A DNA stretch of 64,000 nucleotides, from assembly GCF_020535565.1 (NCBI RefSeq), contig NZ_CP084758.1, positions 1,577,501 through 1,641,500 of the forward strand, in the 5' to 3' direction. This stretch comes from Shinella sp. XGS7 (GTDB lineage: Bacteria > Pseudomonadota > Gammaproteobacteria > Burkholderiales > Burkholderiaceae_C). The translations under genes and the position numbers were made by a program. This document shows positions 9,115 through 18,311 of this stretch, piece after piece (the first letter of the stretch is position 1; every line of letters starts with the position of its first letter). The notes beneath the pieces were generated by a model, which searched no databases, was not told where the DNA came from, and worked only from the letters and a program-made list of their open reading frames with translations.

Positions 9115-9141
9115 CACCTTCCGGAAGCTTTCCGGAAGGTG
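9115..9141. promoter_or_regulatory. 12-bp perfect inverted repeat containing two TTCCGGAA palindromes
   Basis: CACCTTCCGGAA (9115-9126) and TTCCGGAAGGTG (9130-9141) are perfect inverted copies around GCT. Inside them TTCCGGAA occurs twice, at 9119 and 9130, 11 bases apart. There is no T-run after it, so it looks more like a tandem operator than a terminator. It lies 110 bases upstream of the XRE-type gene and may be its autoregulatory site. Confidence 0.5.
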
Positions 9142-9250
9142 TCTTCCCCGGCCGCTCCCTAGAGTGGCATCCCAGACGGCCGGGCTGGCCGGTCGATGGC
9201 GCAGGCGTCGGTCGCCTGCGCTCCAGTCCACGAGGGAATAAGGGGGATTC

Positions 9251-9553
9251 ATGCAGCAGCCTATTGCGACACCAAATGCGCCGGTCCGCATCAGCACCGG
9301 GCGGGTATTCCTGGTGAGCGAAATTCTGAAAGACCTGCGCAGCCAGAAACTGCAAAGCCAGGAGGAAATGGCTTTCGCCTGCAGTGATCAGAAAATTCGG
9401 GTCTCGATTGCCTCCATCAAGCGCGCGGAAACCGGAAAGCCCGTGATCTATCGCGTGGCCCGCGAGCTGGCCCGCTATTTCGAGGTGCCGGTTCAAACCC
9501 TGATCCGGCCCGCGGTGATACCCGCGGAGGGTGCGCCCAGAAATCCGAACTGA
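9251..9553 (+). CDS. Small XRE-type helix-turn-helix regulator
   Basis: A 100-aa protein starting at ATG 9251, 7 bases after a strong AGGGGG ribosome site. Residues about 20-80 form a Cro/CI-type HTH: VSEILKDLRSQKLQSQEEM, ASIKRAETGKPVIYRVARE and LARYFEVPVQTL. The same block is found, as I recall it, at the N-terminus of much larger regulators (cyclases or ATPases), here present alone. The protein ends shortly after the HTH with a Pro-rich tail. It is probably a DNA-binding repressor. The repeats at 9021-9141 are likely regulatory sites for it. Confidence 0.75.
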   Translation: MQQPIATPNAPVRISTGRVFLVSEILKDLRSQKLQSQEEMAFACSDQKIRVSIASIKRAETGKPVIYRVARELARYFEVPVQTLIRPAVIPAEGAPRNPN

Positions 9554-9675
9554 TACCAATGAGATGCCTGTCGCGGCCCATGCCCGCCGCGACACTCCTC
9601 TTGCTCAGGGACTGCGGCGACAAGCGAAGAAGCACGGACAAGGGACTGGGCCGCAGCAGCTCCCCCGTTTTGGCA

Positions 9676-9708
9676 GGGCCCGACTCCGGTCGGGTCCTTT
9701 TTCTTTTT
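9676..9708 (+). terminator. Rho-independent terminator after the XRE gene
   Basis: GGGCCCGAC (9676-9684) pairs with GTCGGGTCC (9689-9697), including one G-T pair, around the loop TCCG. The stem is followed by TTTTTCTTTTT. It ends transcription from the XRE gene before the phosphatase at 9763. Confidence 0.85.
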
Positions 9709-9762
9709 CGGGGACAAGCCCGGGGCCGCGTCCGCGGTCCGCTTCCCTATGATGGCGACGCC

Positions 9763-10251
9763 ATGAATGCCACCAGCTTTTCACCTGCCGCCCTGCTCCT
9801 GGTTTGCACCGCCAATATCTGCCGCTCGCCCATGGCGGAGGCGGTGATCAAGGCCCAGGGCCTGTTCGCGCGGGTGGAGTCGGCTGGGGTGCATGCCGGG
9901 CCTCGCGGCGAGCCGGTGGATCCGCGCGCCGCCCGGGTGCTGGCCAAGCGCGGCTACGAGCTGGGCCGGCGTTGGCGCTCCCGCCCCCTGCCACTGGATC
10001 AGCTGGAGCAGTTCGATCTGGTGCTGGCCATGGAGCAGGAGCATCTGGACTGGTTGCGCGAGCGCTGCCCCGCGCATCTGCACGGCCGCCTGCACCTGCT
10101 GATGGACTTTGTGCCCGGCCGCGCTGGTGACGAGGTGCCCGACCCCTACTACGGCAGCGAGCAGGGTTTCGAGAACGTGCTGGCCTTGCTGGAGCAGGGC
10201 GCGGCGGGTCTGCGCCAGGCCCTGCAGCGCGGACTGTTGCAGCCGGCCTGA
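9763..10251 (+). CDS. Low-molecular-weight protein-tyrosine phosphatase
   Basis: A 162-aa cytosolic phosphatase. The P-loop CTANICRS (C-x5-R, nucleophile Cys15, Arg21) and the general-acid loop DPYYGS (Asp127) are both intact. The ATG at 9763 puts the P-loop at the usual position near the N-terminus; the longer upstream frame starting at 9559 crosses the terminator and is rejected. Such enzymes dephosphorylate tyrosine kinases of exopolysaccharide systems or act on arsenate-like substrates in relatives. No kinase or polysaccharide gene is adjacent, so the substrate is open. Confidence 0.93.
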   Translation: MNATSFSPAALLLVCTANICRSPMAEAVIKAQGLFARVESAGVHAGPRGEPVDPRAARVLAKRGYELGRRWRSRPLPLDQLEQFDLVLAMEQEHLDWLRERCPAHLHGRLHLLMDFVPGRAGDEVPDPYYGSEQGFENVLALLEQGAAGLRQALQRGLLQPA

Positions 10252-10303
10252 ATCGGGGCCCTCCCCGCTACGCAAGCCCTCAGCCAGGGCTTAAGCTTGG
10301 CCG

Positions 10304-11761
10304 ATGCAGATCCGCACCAAGCTGGCAGTTCACCTGGCGGTGCAGACCGCCCTGGCGACGCTCTTGGTGCTGGCGCTGAGTCTGGTGGCCCGGACCTACC
10401 GGGCGCAGTCGGGCCTGCAGGCCGAGGCGCTCGAGCTGCAGACCCTGCTGCTGGAACTGCAGCACGGGGGCGAGGCGCAGAGCCTGATGGCGCGTCTTTA
10501 CGTGCAGCGCCCGGAGGCCCGGCTGGCGGACTATCACGCCCAGATCCTGGGGCTGCGCGAGGGCCGGCTGCCGCGCCCGCCGCTTTACGGGCCAGGCTTT
10601 TGGGACTCGCGGCTGGCCCACCCCGAGCTGGGCGCCTTCTCCAGCGGTGAGCCCGTGGCCCTGCTGGTGCGCCTGCGCGGCGCGGGGTTGCAGGCTTCGG
10701 AGTTGCCCGGCCTGGATGCCATCGTGCAGCGGCTCGACGCTCAGCTCGCCCTGGAGCGCCGCGCCATGGGGCTGGCCGAGCTGGGCACTGCCGCGGCCCT
10801 GCGCGAGGCCCAGGCGCAGCTGCATGGCGACGACTATCTGCGCCTGCGCGCCGCTGTGGCCGAGCCGGTGCTGCGCCTGCAGCAGCAGATCACCCAGCGC
10901 CACACCGAGGCCCAGGGGGATTTGCAGCGCCAGCTGCGGCACTACACCCTGCTGGCGGGCCTGCCGCTGCTGCTGATGGTGGCGCAATCGCTCTGGGTGG
11001 CACGCCGGCTTGACCGCTCTGTGCGCTACCCCCTGACCGTGCTGCGCGACTGGGCCAATGCGGTGCGGGCCGGGCGCATGGATCAGCGCACCGCGCTCAA
11101 GACGGACAACGAGTTCGGCGAGCTCTCGGTGGTGATTGACGAGATGACCGCCTCAGTGGAGCGCAGCCTGGCCGAGCTGCGCGAGGAGGTGCAGCGCCGC
11201 ACCCGGGCCGAGGAGGCGGTGCAGCATCTGGCCAATCACGATGCGCTGACCGGCCTGCCCTCGCTGCGCCTGCTGCATGACCGGCTGGACCGGGCCCTGG
11301 CGCGTGCCGAGCGCCAGCAGGAGCAACTGGCCCTGCTCTTCATCGACCTCAATGGCTTCAAGCCCGTGAACGACCGCTACGGCCATGAATCGGGCGATAT
11401 GGTGCTCAAGGTGGTGGGCCAGCGCCTGGCCAGCGCGCTGCGCGAGTCCGATACCGTGGGCCGGGTGGGCGGCGATGAGTTCGTGGCCATCCTGGTGGAT
11501 GTGGCGGGCCGCGAGGCCGCCGAGCAGGTGCGCATCAAGCTCGAGACCCTGGTGCGCCAGCCCATCTACCTGCCCGCGCCCAAGGTGGTGGTGCAGGTCT
11601 CGGCGGCCATGGGCCTGGCCCTCTATCCCGAGATGGCGCGCGATGCGGCCGGTCTGCTGCGCCTGGCCGACCAGGCCATGTACGCCCGCAAGGCCGAGCA
11701 GAAGCGCGCCATGGGCCTCGGCGGACGCGACGCGCCGCCGCAGCCGCTGGATCTGTCCTGA
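10304..11761 (+). CDS. Membrane diguanylate cyclase with HAMP-like region and GGDEF domain
   Basis: A 485-aa signalling protein that should make cyclic di-GMP from GTP. A first membrane helix (about residues 7-28) and a second (about 213-232) enclose a periplasmic sensor region of about 185 residues without a recognised fold. A HAMP-like segment (PLTVLRDWANAVRAGRMDQR) follows, then a GGDEF domain beginning HDALTGLPSLRLL. The signature GGDEF is intact at residues 389-393, and an inhibitory I-site RESD sits at 380-383, five residues upstream, so product inhibition is expected. It converges on the RND pump genes, 12 bases from their end. Confidence 0.93.
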   Translation: MQIRTKLAVHLAVQTALATLLVLALSLVARTYRAQSGLQAEALELQTLLLELQHGGEAQSLMARLYVQRPEARLADYHAQILGLREGRLPRPPLYGPGFWDSRLAHPELGAFSSGEPVALLVRLRGAGLQASELPGLDAIVQRLDAQLALERRAMGLAELGTAAALREAQAQLHGDDYLRLRAAVAEPVLRLQQQITQRHTEAQGDLQRQLRHYTLLAGLPLLLMVAQSLWVARRLDRSVRYPLTVLRDWANAVRAGRMDQRTALKTDNEFGELSVVIDEMTASVERSLAELREEVQRRTRAEEAVQHLANHDALTGLPSLRLLHDRLDRALARAERQQEQLALLFIDLNGFKPVNDRYGHESGDMVLKVVGQRLASALRESDTVGRVGGDEFVAILVDVAGREAAEQVRIKLETLVRQPIYLPAPKVVVQVSAAMGLALYPEMARDAAGLLRLADQAMYARKAEQKRAMGLGGRDAPPQPLDLS

Positions 11762-11773
11762 GGGGCAGCGTGC

Positions 11774-14700
11774 TCAGTCGGCCGCAGCGCCCTCGCCATG
11801 GCCGCTCATGCGCGTGGCGCTGACCGGCCGCAGGTCCGGCCCCTGGCCGCTGAAGCGGTCCAGCGCCAGGTAGATGACCGGGGTGATGTAGAGCGTCACC
11901 GCCTGCGACAGGATCAGGCCGCCCACCACGGCCAGGCCCAGGGGCTGGCGCAGCTCGGCCCCGGCGCCCAGGCCCATGGCGATGGGCAGGGCGCCCATCA
12001 GGGCCGCCAGCGTGGTCATCATGATGGGACGGAAGCGCAGCACGCAGGCCTCGCGTATGGCCTCGCTGGGGCTCATGCCGCCGTGGCGCTGCGCGTCCAG
12101 CGCGAAGTCGATCATCATGATCGCGTTCTTCTTCACGATGCCGATCAGCATCAGGATGCCGATGGTGGCGATGATGGTCAGCTCCATGCCGAAGAGCTGC
12201 AGGGTGATCAGCGCGCCCACCGCCGCCGAGGGCAGGCCGGCCAGGATGGTCAGCGGGTGGATATAGCTCTCGTAGAGCACGCCCAGCAGCACATAGATCA
12301 CGGCCACGGCCAGGCCGATCAGCAGCAGCTGGCCGCCCTGGGAGTCCTGGAAGACCGCGGCGTCGCCGCCATAGCTGGTGATGATGGAGGCGGGCAGCTT
12401 GATCTCGCGGGCATAGGCCTCCAGCCGCGCCGTGGCATCGCCCAGGGGCACATCGGGCGCGAGGTTGAAGGAGAGGGTGATGGCCTGCAGCTGGCCCTGG
12501 TGGTTCACCGCCGTGGGGCCCAGGCCGCGCTGCACCGTGGCGAAGGCCGAGAGCGGCACCTGGGTGCCGCCCGTGCCGCGCAGATAGATCTTGCTGAAGG
12601 CGTCCTCGCTGAGCCGGTCGGCCTCGCTGGCTTCCATGATCACCTGGTAGGTGTTGCTCTCGGCATAGATGCTGGAGACCTGGCGCTCGCCAAAGGCGTT
12701 GTAGAGCGCGCTGCGCAGGTCCTGCATCTGCACGCCCAGCAGGTTGGCGCGCTCGCGGTCGATCAGCAGATTGGCCTGCAGGCCGCGCAGCTGGCTGTCG
12801 CTGGTGACGTCGCGGAACAGGGCGTCGCCGCGCAGCTTCTCCTGCAGGCGCTGGGCCCAGGTGTTGAGCTCGCCGGCCGAGACCGACTGCAAGGTGTACT
12901 GGTAGCGGCTCTTGCTCTGGCGGCCGCCCAGGCGCAGGTTCTGCACCGGCTGCATATAGACGGCGATGCCCGGCACCTGGCGCAGCTCGCGGCGCAGGTT
13001 CTCCAGCACCTGCTTCATCACGGGGCGCTCGCTGCGCGGCTTGAGGTTGATGAAGAGTCGGCCGGTGTTGACATTGCCGCCGCCTCCGCCCCCGCCCACG
13101 CTGGCCGAGACGCTGGCCACCGCGGCGTTCTTCTGCACGATGGCGGCCACGCGCTCCTGCAGCACCGTCATGGCGGCGAAGGAGATGTCTTCCGAGGCCT
13201 CGGTGGTGGCCTGGATCTGGCCGATGTCCTCCTCGGGGAAGAAGCCCTTGGGGATGGCCAGATAGAGCCAGACGGTGGCGGCGAAGCTGGCCAGGGCCAC
13301 GGCCAGCACGGCTTTGCGGTGGCGCAGGGCCAGATCGAGGCTGCGCGCATAGGCGTTCAGCAGGCGCGTGAAGCCGGCCTCGAAGACGCGGCCCAGCGCG
13401 TTTTCCTGCACCGCGTGATGCGGCTTGAGAAAGCGGCTGCAGAGCATGGGCACCAGGGTCAGCGAGACCGCGGCCGAGACCAGGATGGACAGGGACACCA
13501 CCACCGCGAACTCGTGGAAGAGCAGGCCGATCACGCCGGGCATGAAGAAGATGGGGATCAGCACCGCCACCAGGGAGATGGAGATGGAGAGGATGGTGAA
13601 GGCCATCTCGCGCGCGCCGCGGATGGCGGCGGCGAAGGGCTCCATGCCGTCCTCCACATGGCGGTGGATGTTCTCCAGCACCACGATGGCGTCGTCCACC
13701 ACGAGGCCCGTCGCCAGGGTGATGCCCAGCAGGGAGATGTTGTCCAGGCTGTAGCCCAGGGCGAAGAGCAGGGTCAGGGCGCCGATCAGGGAGATGGGCA
13801 GGGAGAGCGTGGGGATCAGCGTCGCCACCATGCGGCGCAGGAAGAGGAAGATCACCAGCACCACCAGGGCCACGGTCAGGGCCAGGGTGAAGTACACATC
13901 GTGCAGGGATTCGCGGATGGAGAGGGAGCGGTCGTTGAGCGTGCTCATCTCCACCGAGGCGGGCAGCTGGGCCGCAAAGCGCGGCAGCATGGCCTTCACC
14001 GCATCCACCACCTGCACGGTGTTGGCATCGGGCTGGCGCTGCACGGCCAGCACGATGGAGCGCTCGCCATTGAAGCTGGAGAAGCTCTTGGAGGTCTCGT
14101 AGCTGTCCTGCACCTCGGCCACATCGCGCAGAAAGACCGGCGCGCCAATGCGCGTGGCCACCGTGATGGCGCCGAACTCGGCGGCATTGCGCAGCTGGCG
14201 GTTGGCCTGGATGGTGAGGGTCTGGCGCGTGCCGTCCAGCACGCCCACGGGCGTGTTGGCATTGGCCGTGCGGATGGCGTTCTGCAGCTCGTCCAGCGTG
14301 ATATTGCGCTGGTTCAGCAGCTCGGTGCGCACCTTGACGCGCACCGCGTAGCGCTTCTGCCCGTAGATGGAGACCTGGGCCACGCCGTTGATGGTGGACA
14401 GGGCCGGCGTGATCAGGTTCTCGGCAAAGTCATTGAGCTCGGAGAGATTGATCGAGGGCGAGGTCAGGGCCACCAGCAGCACCGGCGCATCGGCCGGATT
14501 CACCTTGCGGTAGCTGGGCGGCGAGGTCATCTCGGTGGGCAGGGCGCGCAGCGAGCGGAACAGCGCCGCCTGCACATCCACCGCCGCGGCGTCGATATCG
14601 CGCGAGGGGTCGAACTCCAGGGTCAGCGAGGTGGAGCCCAGGGTGCTGGTGGAGGAGATGGTGGCCAGGCCGGCAATGGTGGAGAACTGCTTTTCCAGCG

Positions 14701-14896
14701 GCAGGGCCACCGAGGAGGCCATGGTCTCCGGGCTGGCGCCCGGCAGGCTGGCCGAGACGTTGATGATGGGGGTGTTGTAGGAGGGCAGGGCCGCCACGGG
14801 GATCTTGCCCCAGGCCGCCAGGCCGGCAATGACCAGGGCGATGTTCAGCAGCACGGTCATCACCGGCCGCCGGATGAAGAGCTCGGTGAGGTTCAT
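11774..14896 (-). CDS. RND multidrug efflux transporter, inner-membrane pump (MdtB/MdtC-like)
   Basis: A 1040-aa proton-driven pump. It begins MNLTELFIRRPVMTVLLNIA, the typical HAE1-family start, and has 12 membrane helices in two repeats with large periplasmic loops. The proton-relay motif LVVDDAIVVLENI in TM4 retains both Asp residues, and the motif GIVKKNAIMMIDFALD is in the second repeat. It resembles MdtB/MdtC and related pumps more than AcrB. The start overlaps the adaptor stop by four bases (ATGA), so the two form an operon. No outer-membrane channel gene is adjacent. Substrates cannot be deduced. Confidence 0.93.
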   Translation of the reverse strand: MNLTELFIRRPVMTVLLNIALVIAGLAAWGKIPVAALPSYNTPIINVSASLPGASPETMASSVALPLEKQFSTIAGLATISSTSTLGSTSLTLEFDPSRDIDAAAVDVQAALFRSLRALPTEMTSPPSYRKVNPADAPVLLVALTSPSINLSELNDFAENLITPALSTINGVAQVSIYGQKRYAVRVKVRTELLNQRNITLDELQNAIRTANANTPVGVLDGTRQTLTIQANRQLRNAAEFGAITVATRIGAPVFLRDVAEVQDSYETSKSFSSFNGERSIVLAVQRQPDANTVQVVDAVKAMLPRFAAQLPASVEMSTLNDRSLSIRESLHDVYFTLALTVALVVLVIFLFLRRMVATLIPTLSLPISLIGALTLLFALGYSLDNISLLGITLATGLVVDDAIVVLENIHRHVEDGMEPFAAAIRGAREMAFTILSISISLVAVLIPIFFMPGVIGLLFHEFAVVVSLSILVSAAVSLTLVPMLCSRFLKPHHAVQENALGRVFEAGFTRLLNAYARSLDLALRHRKAVLAVALASFAATVWLYLAIPKGFFPEEDIGQIQATTEASEDISFAAMTVLQERVAAIVQKNAAVASVSASVGGGGGGGNVNTGRLFINLKPRSERPVMKQVLENLRRELRQVPGIAVYMQPVQNLRLGGRQSKSRYQYTLQSVSAGELNTWAQRLQEKLRGDALFRDVTSDSQLRGLQANLLIDRERANLLGVQMQDLRSALYNAFGERQVSSIYAESNTYQVIMEASEADRLSEDAFSKIYLRGTGGTQVPLSAFATVQRGLGPTAVNHQGQLQAITLSFNLAPDVPLGDATARLEAYAREIKLPASIITSYGGDAAVFQDSQGGQLLLIGLAVAVIYVLLGVLYESYIHPLTILAGLPSAAVGALITLQLFGMELTIIATIGILMLIGIVKKNAIMMIDFALDAQRHGGMSPSEAIREACVLRFRPIMMTTLAALMGALPIAMGLGAGAELRQPLGLAVVGGLILSQAVTLYITPVIYLALDRFSGQGPDLRPVSATRMSGHGEGAAAD

Positions 14897-16122
14897 GCTG
14901 CCGAGGCTCCGGAGGCGGCGCGGCGCGGCGCGCTGGCCGCGGGATTCACCGCCGCGGGCTGGGTGCGCACCGAGCCGCCGGGGCGCAGGTTCTGCTTGCC
15001 GTCCAGCACCACGGTGGCGCCGGCTTCGATGCCTTCCACCACGGCCAGCTCGCCAAAGGGGTAGCGCAGCTGCACGGGCTTGAGCTCCACCTTGTTGTCG
15101 GCGCCCACCACATAGACCGAGCGCTCGGTGCCGCGCAGGATGATGGCGGCCTGCGGGATGACCACCGCGTCCCGGATGTCGCGCAGCTTCATGCGCACCC
15201 GCACATACTGGCCGGGCCAGAGCTGCTGCTGCTCGTTGGCGAACTCGGCCTTGAGCTTGAGGGTGCCGGTGCTGGCGTCCACCAGGTTGTCGATGAAGAC
15301 CACGCGGCCGCGCTGGCCGGGGCTGGCATTCGCGTTTGCGCCCCCGCGCCGTGCTTCGGGCGGCAGGGCCTCGGCACTCAGGACCTCGCCGCTGCGGCTG
15401 GCCGCCAGCAGGGTGGCCAGCTGGGTCTCGGGTACGACGAAGCTCACCGCGATGGGGTCGATCTGGGCAATGCTCACCAGGGGTAGCGCGCTGGTGTTGG
15501 CCTGCACCAGACTGCCTGGGTGCACATTCACCGCGCCGGCCCGGCCGCCGAAGGGCGCGCGGATCTCGTTGTAGGACAGAGCCACCTGGGCGGCCTGCAC
15601 GGCGGCCTCGTCCGCGGCCGCCAGGGCGCGGCCCGCTTCCAGATTGGCCAGGGCCGTGTCCACCGCATTGCGGGCCACGAAGTTCTGCGCCAGCAGCTCC
15701 TGGGCGCGGCGGTACTGGCGTTCCAGATCGGCCAGGCTGGCGCGGTCGCGGGCCAGCTGGGCGCGGGCCTTGTCCAGATTGGCGCGGTCGGCCCGGTCGT
15801 CAAAGCGGAACAGCAGCTGGCCCTTGCGCACCGTGTCGCCGTCCTTGATCAGCACCTCGCGCACGGTGCTGGTGGTCTGGGCCCGTACATCCACCTGGTT
15901 GAGCGCGGTGACGGTGCCGCTGGCCTCGATCATCACCGGCACATCGCGGCGCTGGGCCTGGACCACGCCCACCGCCTGTACCCCGCCGCCGGCCCGGCTG
16001 GCCGCGGCGGCCGGCGCGGCCGCGCCCTCGGCGCCAGACCCCCGCCCCTTGGCCCACCACCAGGCACCGACGGCCAGGGCGAGAAGAACGAGGACGGACA
16101 GGGCGAGGGGCTGGCGGCGCAT
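14893..16122 (-). CDS. RND efflux periplasmic adaptor (MdtA-like membrane fusion protein)
   Basis: A 409-aa adaptor that links the inner-membrane pump to an outer-membrane channel. An N-terminal membrane anchor (LALSVLVLLALAVGAWWWA) is followed by a lipoyl half-domain DVRAQTTSTVREVLIKDGDTV, a coiled-coil hairpin (about residues 105-165), the second lipoyl part with YNEIRAPFGGRAG, and beta-barrel sections with WPGQYVRVRMKL. The C-terminus is Ala-rich. It is the first gene of the two-gene efflux operon and its stop overlaps the pump start. Regulation is not visible. Confidence 0.92.
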   Translation of the reverse strand: MRRQPLALSVLVLLALAVGAWWWAKGRGSGAEGAAAPAAAASRAGGGVQAVGVVQAQRRDVPVMIEASGTVTALNQVDVRAQTTSTVREVLIKDGDTVRKGQLLFRFDDRADRANLDKARAQLARDRASLADLERQYRRAQELLAQNFVARNAVDTALANLEAGRALAAADEAAVQAAQVALSYNEIRAPFGGRAGAVNVHPGSLVQANTSALPLVSIAQIDPIAVSFVVPETQLATLLAASRSGEVLSAEALPPEARRGGANANASPGQRGRVVFIDNLVDASTGTLKLKAEFANEQQQLWPGQYVRVRMKLRDIRDAVVIPQAAIILRGTERSVYVVGADNKVELKPVQLRYPFGELAVVEGIEAGATVVLDGKQNLRPGGSVRTQPAAVNPAASAPRRAASGASAA

Positions 16123-16152
16123 GCGGGCGGCTCTTTCTGGCGTTCGAACGTG

Positions 16153-16180
16153 ACAAAGCCCCCGGGCTTGGGGGCTTTGT
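16153..16180. terminator. Strong hairpin between psuG and the efflux operon
   Basis: ACAAAGCCCCC (16153-16163) and GGGGGCTTTGT (16170-16180) form an 11-bp perfect stem with a 6-base loop. It lies after the psuG stop and before the efflux adaptor start, both on the minus strand. Neither strand has a long T-run after the stem, so termination efficiency is uncertain. Confidence 0.6.
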
Positions 16181-16280
16181 GAAGCTTAAGCCGGCCGCTT
16201 GTGCCTTTTGTTGCGCGCCGGTTAAGCGTTTTCCTGCATGGTGTCTGCCGCGCCCGTCCGTGAACAAATGGGCTGGCGGA

Positions 16281-17189
16281 TCAGGCCGCCAGGGCCAGGG
16301 CCAGCCGCGTGCCGGCCCGGGCGTTGTGTTTGACCAGGGCGATATTGGTGGCCAGGCTGCGGCCCTCGGTGAGCGCCTTGATGCGGGCCAGCAGATAGGG
16401 CGTGACGGCCTTGCCCGCAATGCCTTGCGCCGCGGCTTCGCCCAGGGCCTGCTCGGTGATGGCGTCGATCTCGGCGCGCGGCATGGCGGCCTCGGCCGGC
16501 ACTGGGTTGGAGATCACCACGCCGCCGGCCAGGCCCAGCGTCCACTTGGTCTGCAGGAAGCGGGCCTGCTCGGCGGGCTCGTCGATGCGGAAATCGGCCT
16601 TGAAGCCGGAGTCCGGCGTGTAGAAGGCGGCGAAGTTCTCCTGGCCGATGGCCAGCACCGGCACGCCATGGGTCTCGAGGTATTCCAGGGTCAGGCCGAT
16701 GTCGAGGATCGCCTTGGCGCCGGCGCAGATGACGATGACGCCCGTGCGGGCCAGCTCGTCGAGGTCGGCGGAAATGTCGAAGGTCTGCTCGGCGCCGCGG
16801 TGCACGCCGCCGATGCCGCCCGTGGCGAAGACCTTGATGCCGGCGCGGGCGGCGCCGATCATCGTCGCTGCGACCGTGGTGGCGCCGATCTTGCGAGCCG
16901 CCAGGGCATAGGGCAGGTCGCGGCGGCTGATCTTCAGGGCCTCGGGCGAGCAGCCCAGCAGCTCCAGCTCCTCGGGCGTCAGGCCCACGCGGATCTTGCC
17001 GTCCAGCAGGGCGATGGTGGCGGGCACGGCACCCCCGGCGCGGATGATGTCCTCCACCTCGCGCGCGGTCTGCACATTCTGCGGATAGGGCATGCCGTGC
17101 GAAATGATGGTGGATTCCAGGGCCACGATGGGGCGGCCGGCGGCGCGGGCGGCGGCCACCTCGGGCGAGTAGGCGATGAAGTCTTGCAT
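16281..17189 (-). CDS. psuG: Pseudouridine-5'-phosphate glycosidase
   Basis: A 302-aa enzyme that splits pseudouridine 5'-phosphate into uracil and ribose 5-phosphate, completing pseudouridine breakdown. The family blocks are clear: IVALESTIISHGMPYPQN, GKIRVGLTPEELELL, a conserved FATGGIGGVHRG loop, VICAGAKAILDIGLTLE, and a C-terminal NIALVKHNARAG. The length matches YeiN. It lies 10 bases after psuK in the same direction, so kinase and glycosidase are expressed together, as expected for the pathway. Confidence 0.95.
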   Translation of the reverse strand: MQDFIAYSPEVAAARAAGRPIVALESTIISHGMPYPQNVQTAREVEDIIRAGGAVPATIALLDGKIRVGLTPEELELLGCSPEALKISRRDLPYALAARKIGATTVAATMIGAARAGIKVFATGGIGGVHRGAEQTFDISADLDELARTGVIVICAGAKAILDIGLTLEYLETHGVPVLAIGQENFAAFYTPDSGFKADFRIDEPAEQARFLQTKWTLGLAGGVVISNPVPAEAAMPRAEIDAITEQALGEAAAQGIAGKAVTPYLLARIKALTEGRSLATNIALVKHNARAGTRLALALAA

Positions 17190-17199
17190 GGCGGGTTCC

Positions 17200-18297
17200 T
17201 CAGGAATGGGTGGGGGCGGCGAGCCACTCGGGGCTCAGCGCGGGGTGAACGGTGGCATCGGTCTGCAGGGTCAGGGCGGAGAGCCGCTGGCCCAGGCGGC
17301 AGGCCTCGCCCAGGGCTTCGGGCTCGCGCTGCAGCACGGCGGCCACGCCGGCGGCAAAGGCATCGCCCGCGCCGGTCACGTCGCGCACCGCCTCCACCGG
17401 CGCGGCGGCCAGGGCGTGCAGGGCCGGGCCCTCGCTGTAGAGCAGGCCGGCCGCGCCGCGCGTGACCACCAGCTGGCGCAGGCCGCGCGCCTGCAGGCGC
17501 TGCCAGGCGTGCTGGAAATCCGCCTCGCTCGCCAGCGGCGTGCCCACCAGGGCGGCCAGCTCGCCGGCATTGAGCAAGAGGGTCTGCAGGCCATGAAGAT
17601 CGGCGGGCAGGCGGGCCATCTTGGGCGCGGAGACGGCCACGGCCAGCAGCGGCCGCCCCTGGGCACGGGCCTCGGCCAGCAGCAGGGCCACGCTCTCGGC
17701 GCCCAGGTTCAGATCGAAGAGGGTGAGGGCGGCGCCGGCCCGCAGCGGCGCGCTCTGGCGCAGAAAGCCGGGGTCCAGGGCCTCGACCACCGACATCTCG
17801 GCCAGGCCCAGCACCATGGCGCCTTGCGGGTCCAGCACGGCGGTGTAGCTGCCGGTGGCCTGGCCGGGCAGGCGCAGGCAGCCGCCCACGTCCACGCCCA
17901 GGCGCTGCAGCCCGTCCAGCAGGGTCTGGCCTGCGGCGTCCTCGCCCACGGCGCTGAGCAGGCGCACCGGCAGGCCCAGGCGTGCCAGGTTCTCGGCCAC
18001 ATTGCGGGCCACGCCGCCGGGCGTCTCGCGCTGGCGCGCCGGGTTGGACTCGCCCATCTGCACCGGCCCCAGGCTTTGCAGCTTGCGGTCTAGATTGCAG
18101 CCGCCGATGCAGACGATGCGCGCCTGGGCGGGCGGCAGCATATAGGCGCGGCCCAGCAGCCGGCCCTCGCGCACCAGGCTGGCCACATGGCCGGCCACGG
18201 CCGAGCGCGACAGGCCCAGGCGTTCGCCCAGCTCCTGCTGGCCCACAAAGGGATTGGCCCGGATCAGGGCGAGCAGCTGCTCTTTCTTGCTGTCCAT
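17200..18297 (-). CDS. psuK: Pseudouridine kinase with N-terminal HTH domain (PfkB family)
   Basis: A 365-aa protein. Residues 1-55 are a winged-helix/MarR-like DNA-binding module (ANPFVGQQELGERLGLSRSAVAGHVASLVREG). The rest is a PfkB ribokinase-type sugar kinase with TPGGVARNVAENLARLG and the anion-hole signature DVTGAGDAFAAGV containing the catalytic Asp. It should phosphorylate pseudouridine at the 5' position for PsuG, 10 bases downstream. The ATG at 18297 is chosen because the HTH starts directly after it; the longer frame to 18402 runs through the operator. The fused HTH together with the tandem palindromes just upstream suggests that the enzyme represses its own operon. Confidence 0.92.
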   Translation of the reverse strand: MDSKKEQLLALIRANPFVGQQELGERLGLSRSAVAGHVASLVREGRLLGRAYMLPPAQARIVCIGGCNLDRKLQSLGPVQMGESNPARQRETPGGVARNVAENLARLGLPVRLLSAVGEDAAGQTLLDGLQRLGVDVGGCLRLPGQATGSYTAVLDPQGAMVLGLAEMSVVEALDPGFLRQSAPLRAGAALTLFDLNLGAESVALLLAEARAQGRPLLAVAVSAPKMARLPADLHGLQTLLLNAGELAALVGTPLASEADFQHAWQRLQARGLRQLVVTRGAAGLLYSEGPALHALAAAPVEAVRDVTGAGDAFAAGVAAVLQREPEALGEACRLGQRLSALTLQTDATVHPALSPEWLAAPTHS

Positions 18298-18311
18298 GCC
18301 GGCAGTGTACA

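Noticed and set aside
11798..15064. 1088-aa plus-strand open frame rich in His, Gln and Gly
   Set aside because: It is a high-GC shadow of the RND pump and adaptor genes on the other strand. The composition is nonsensical and no domain is present.
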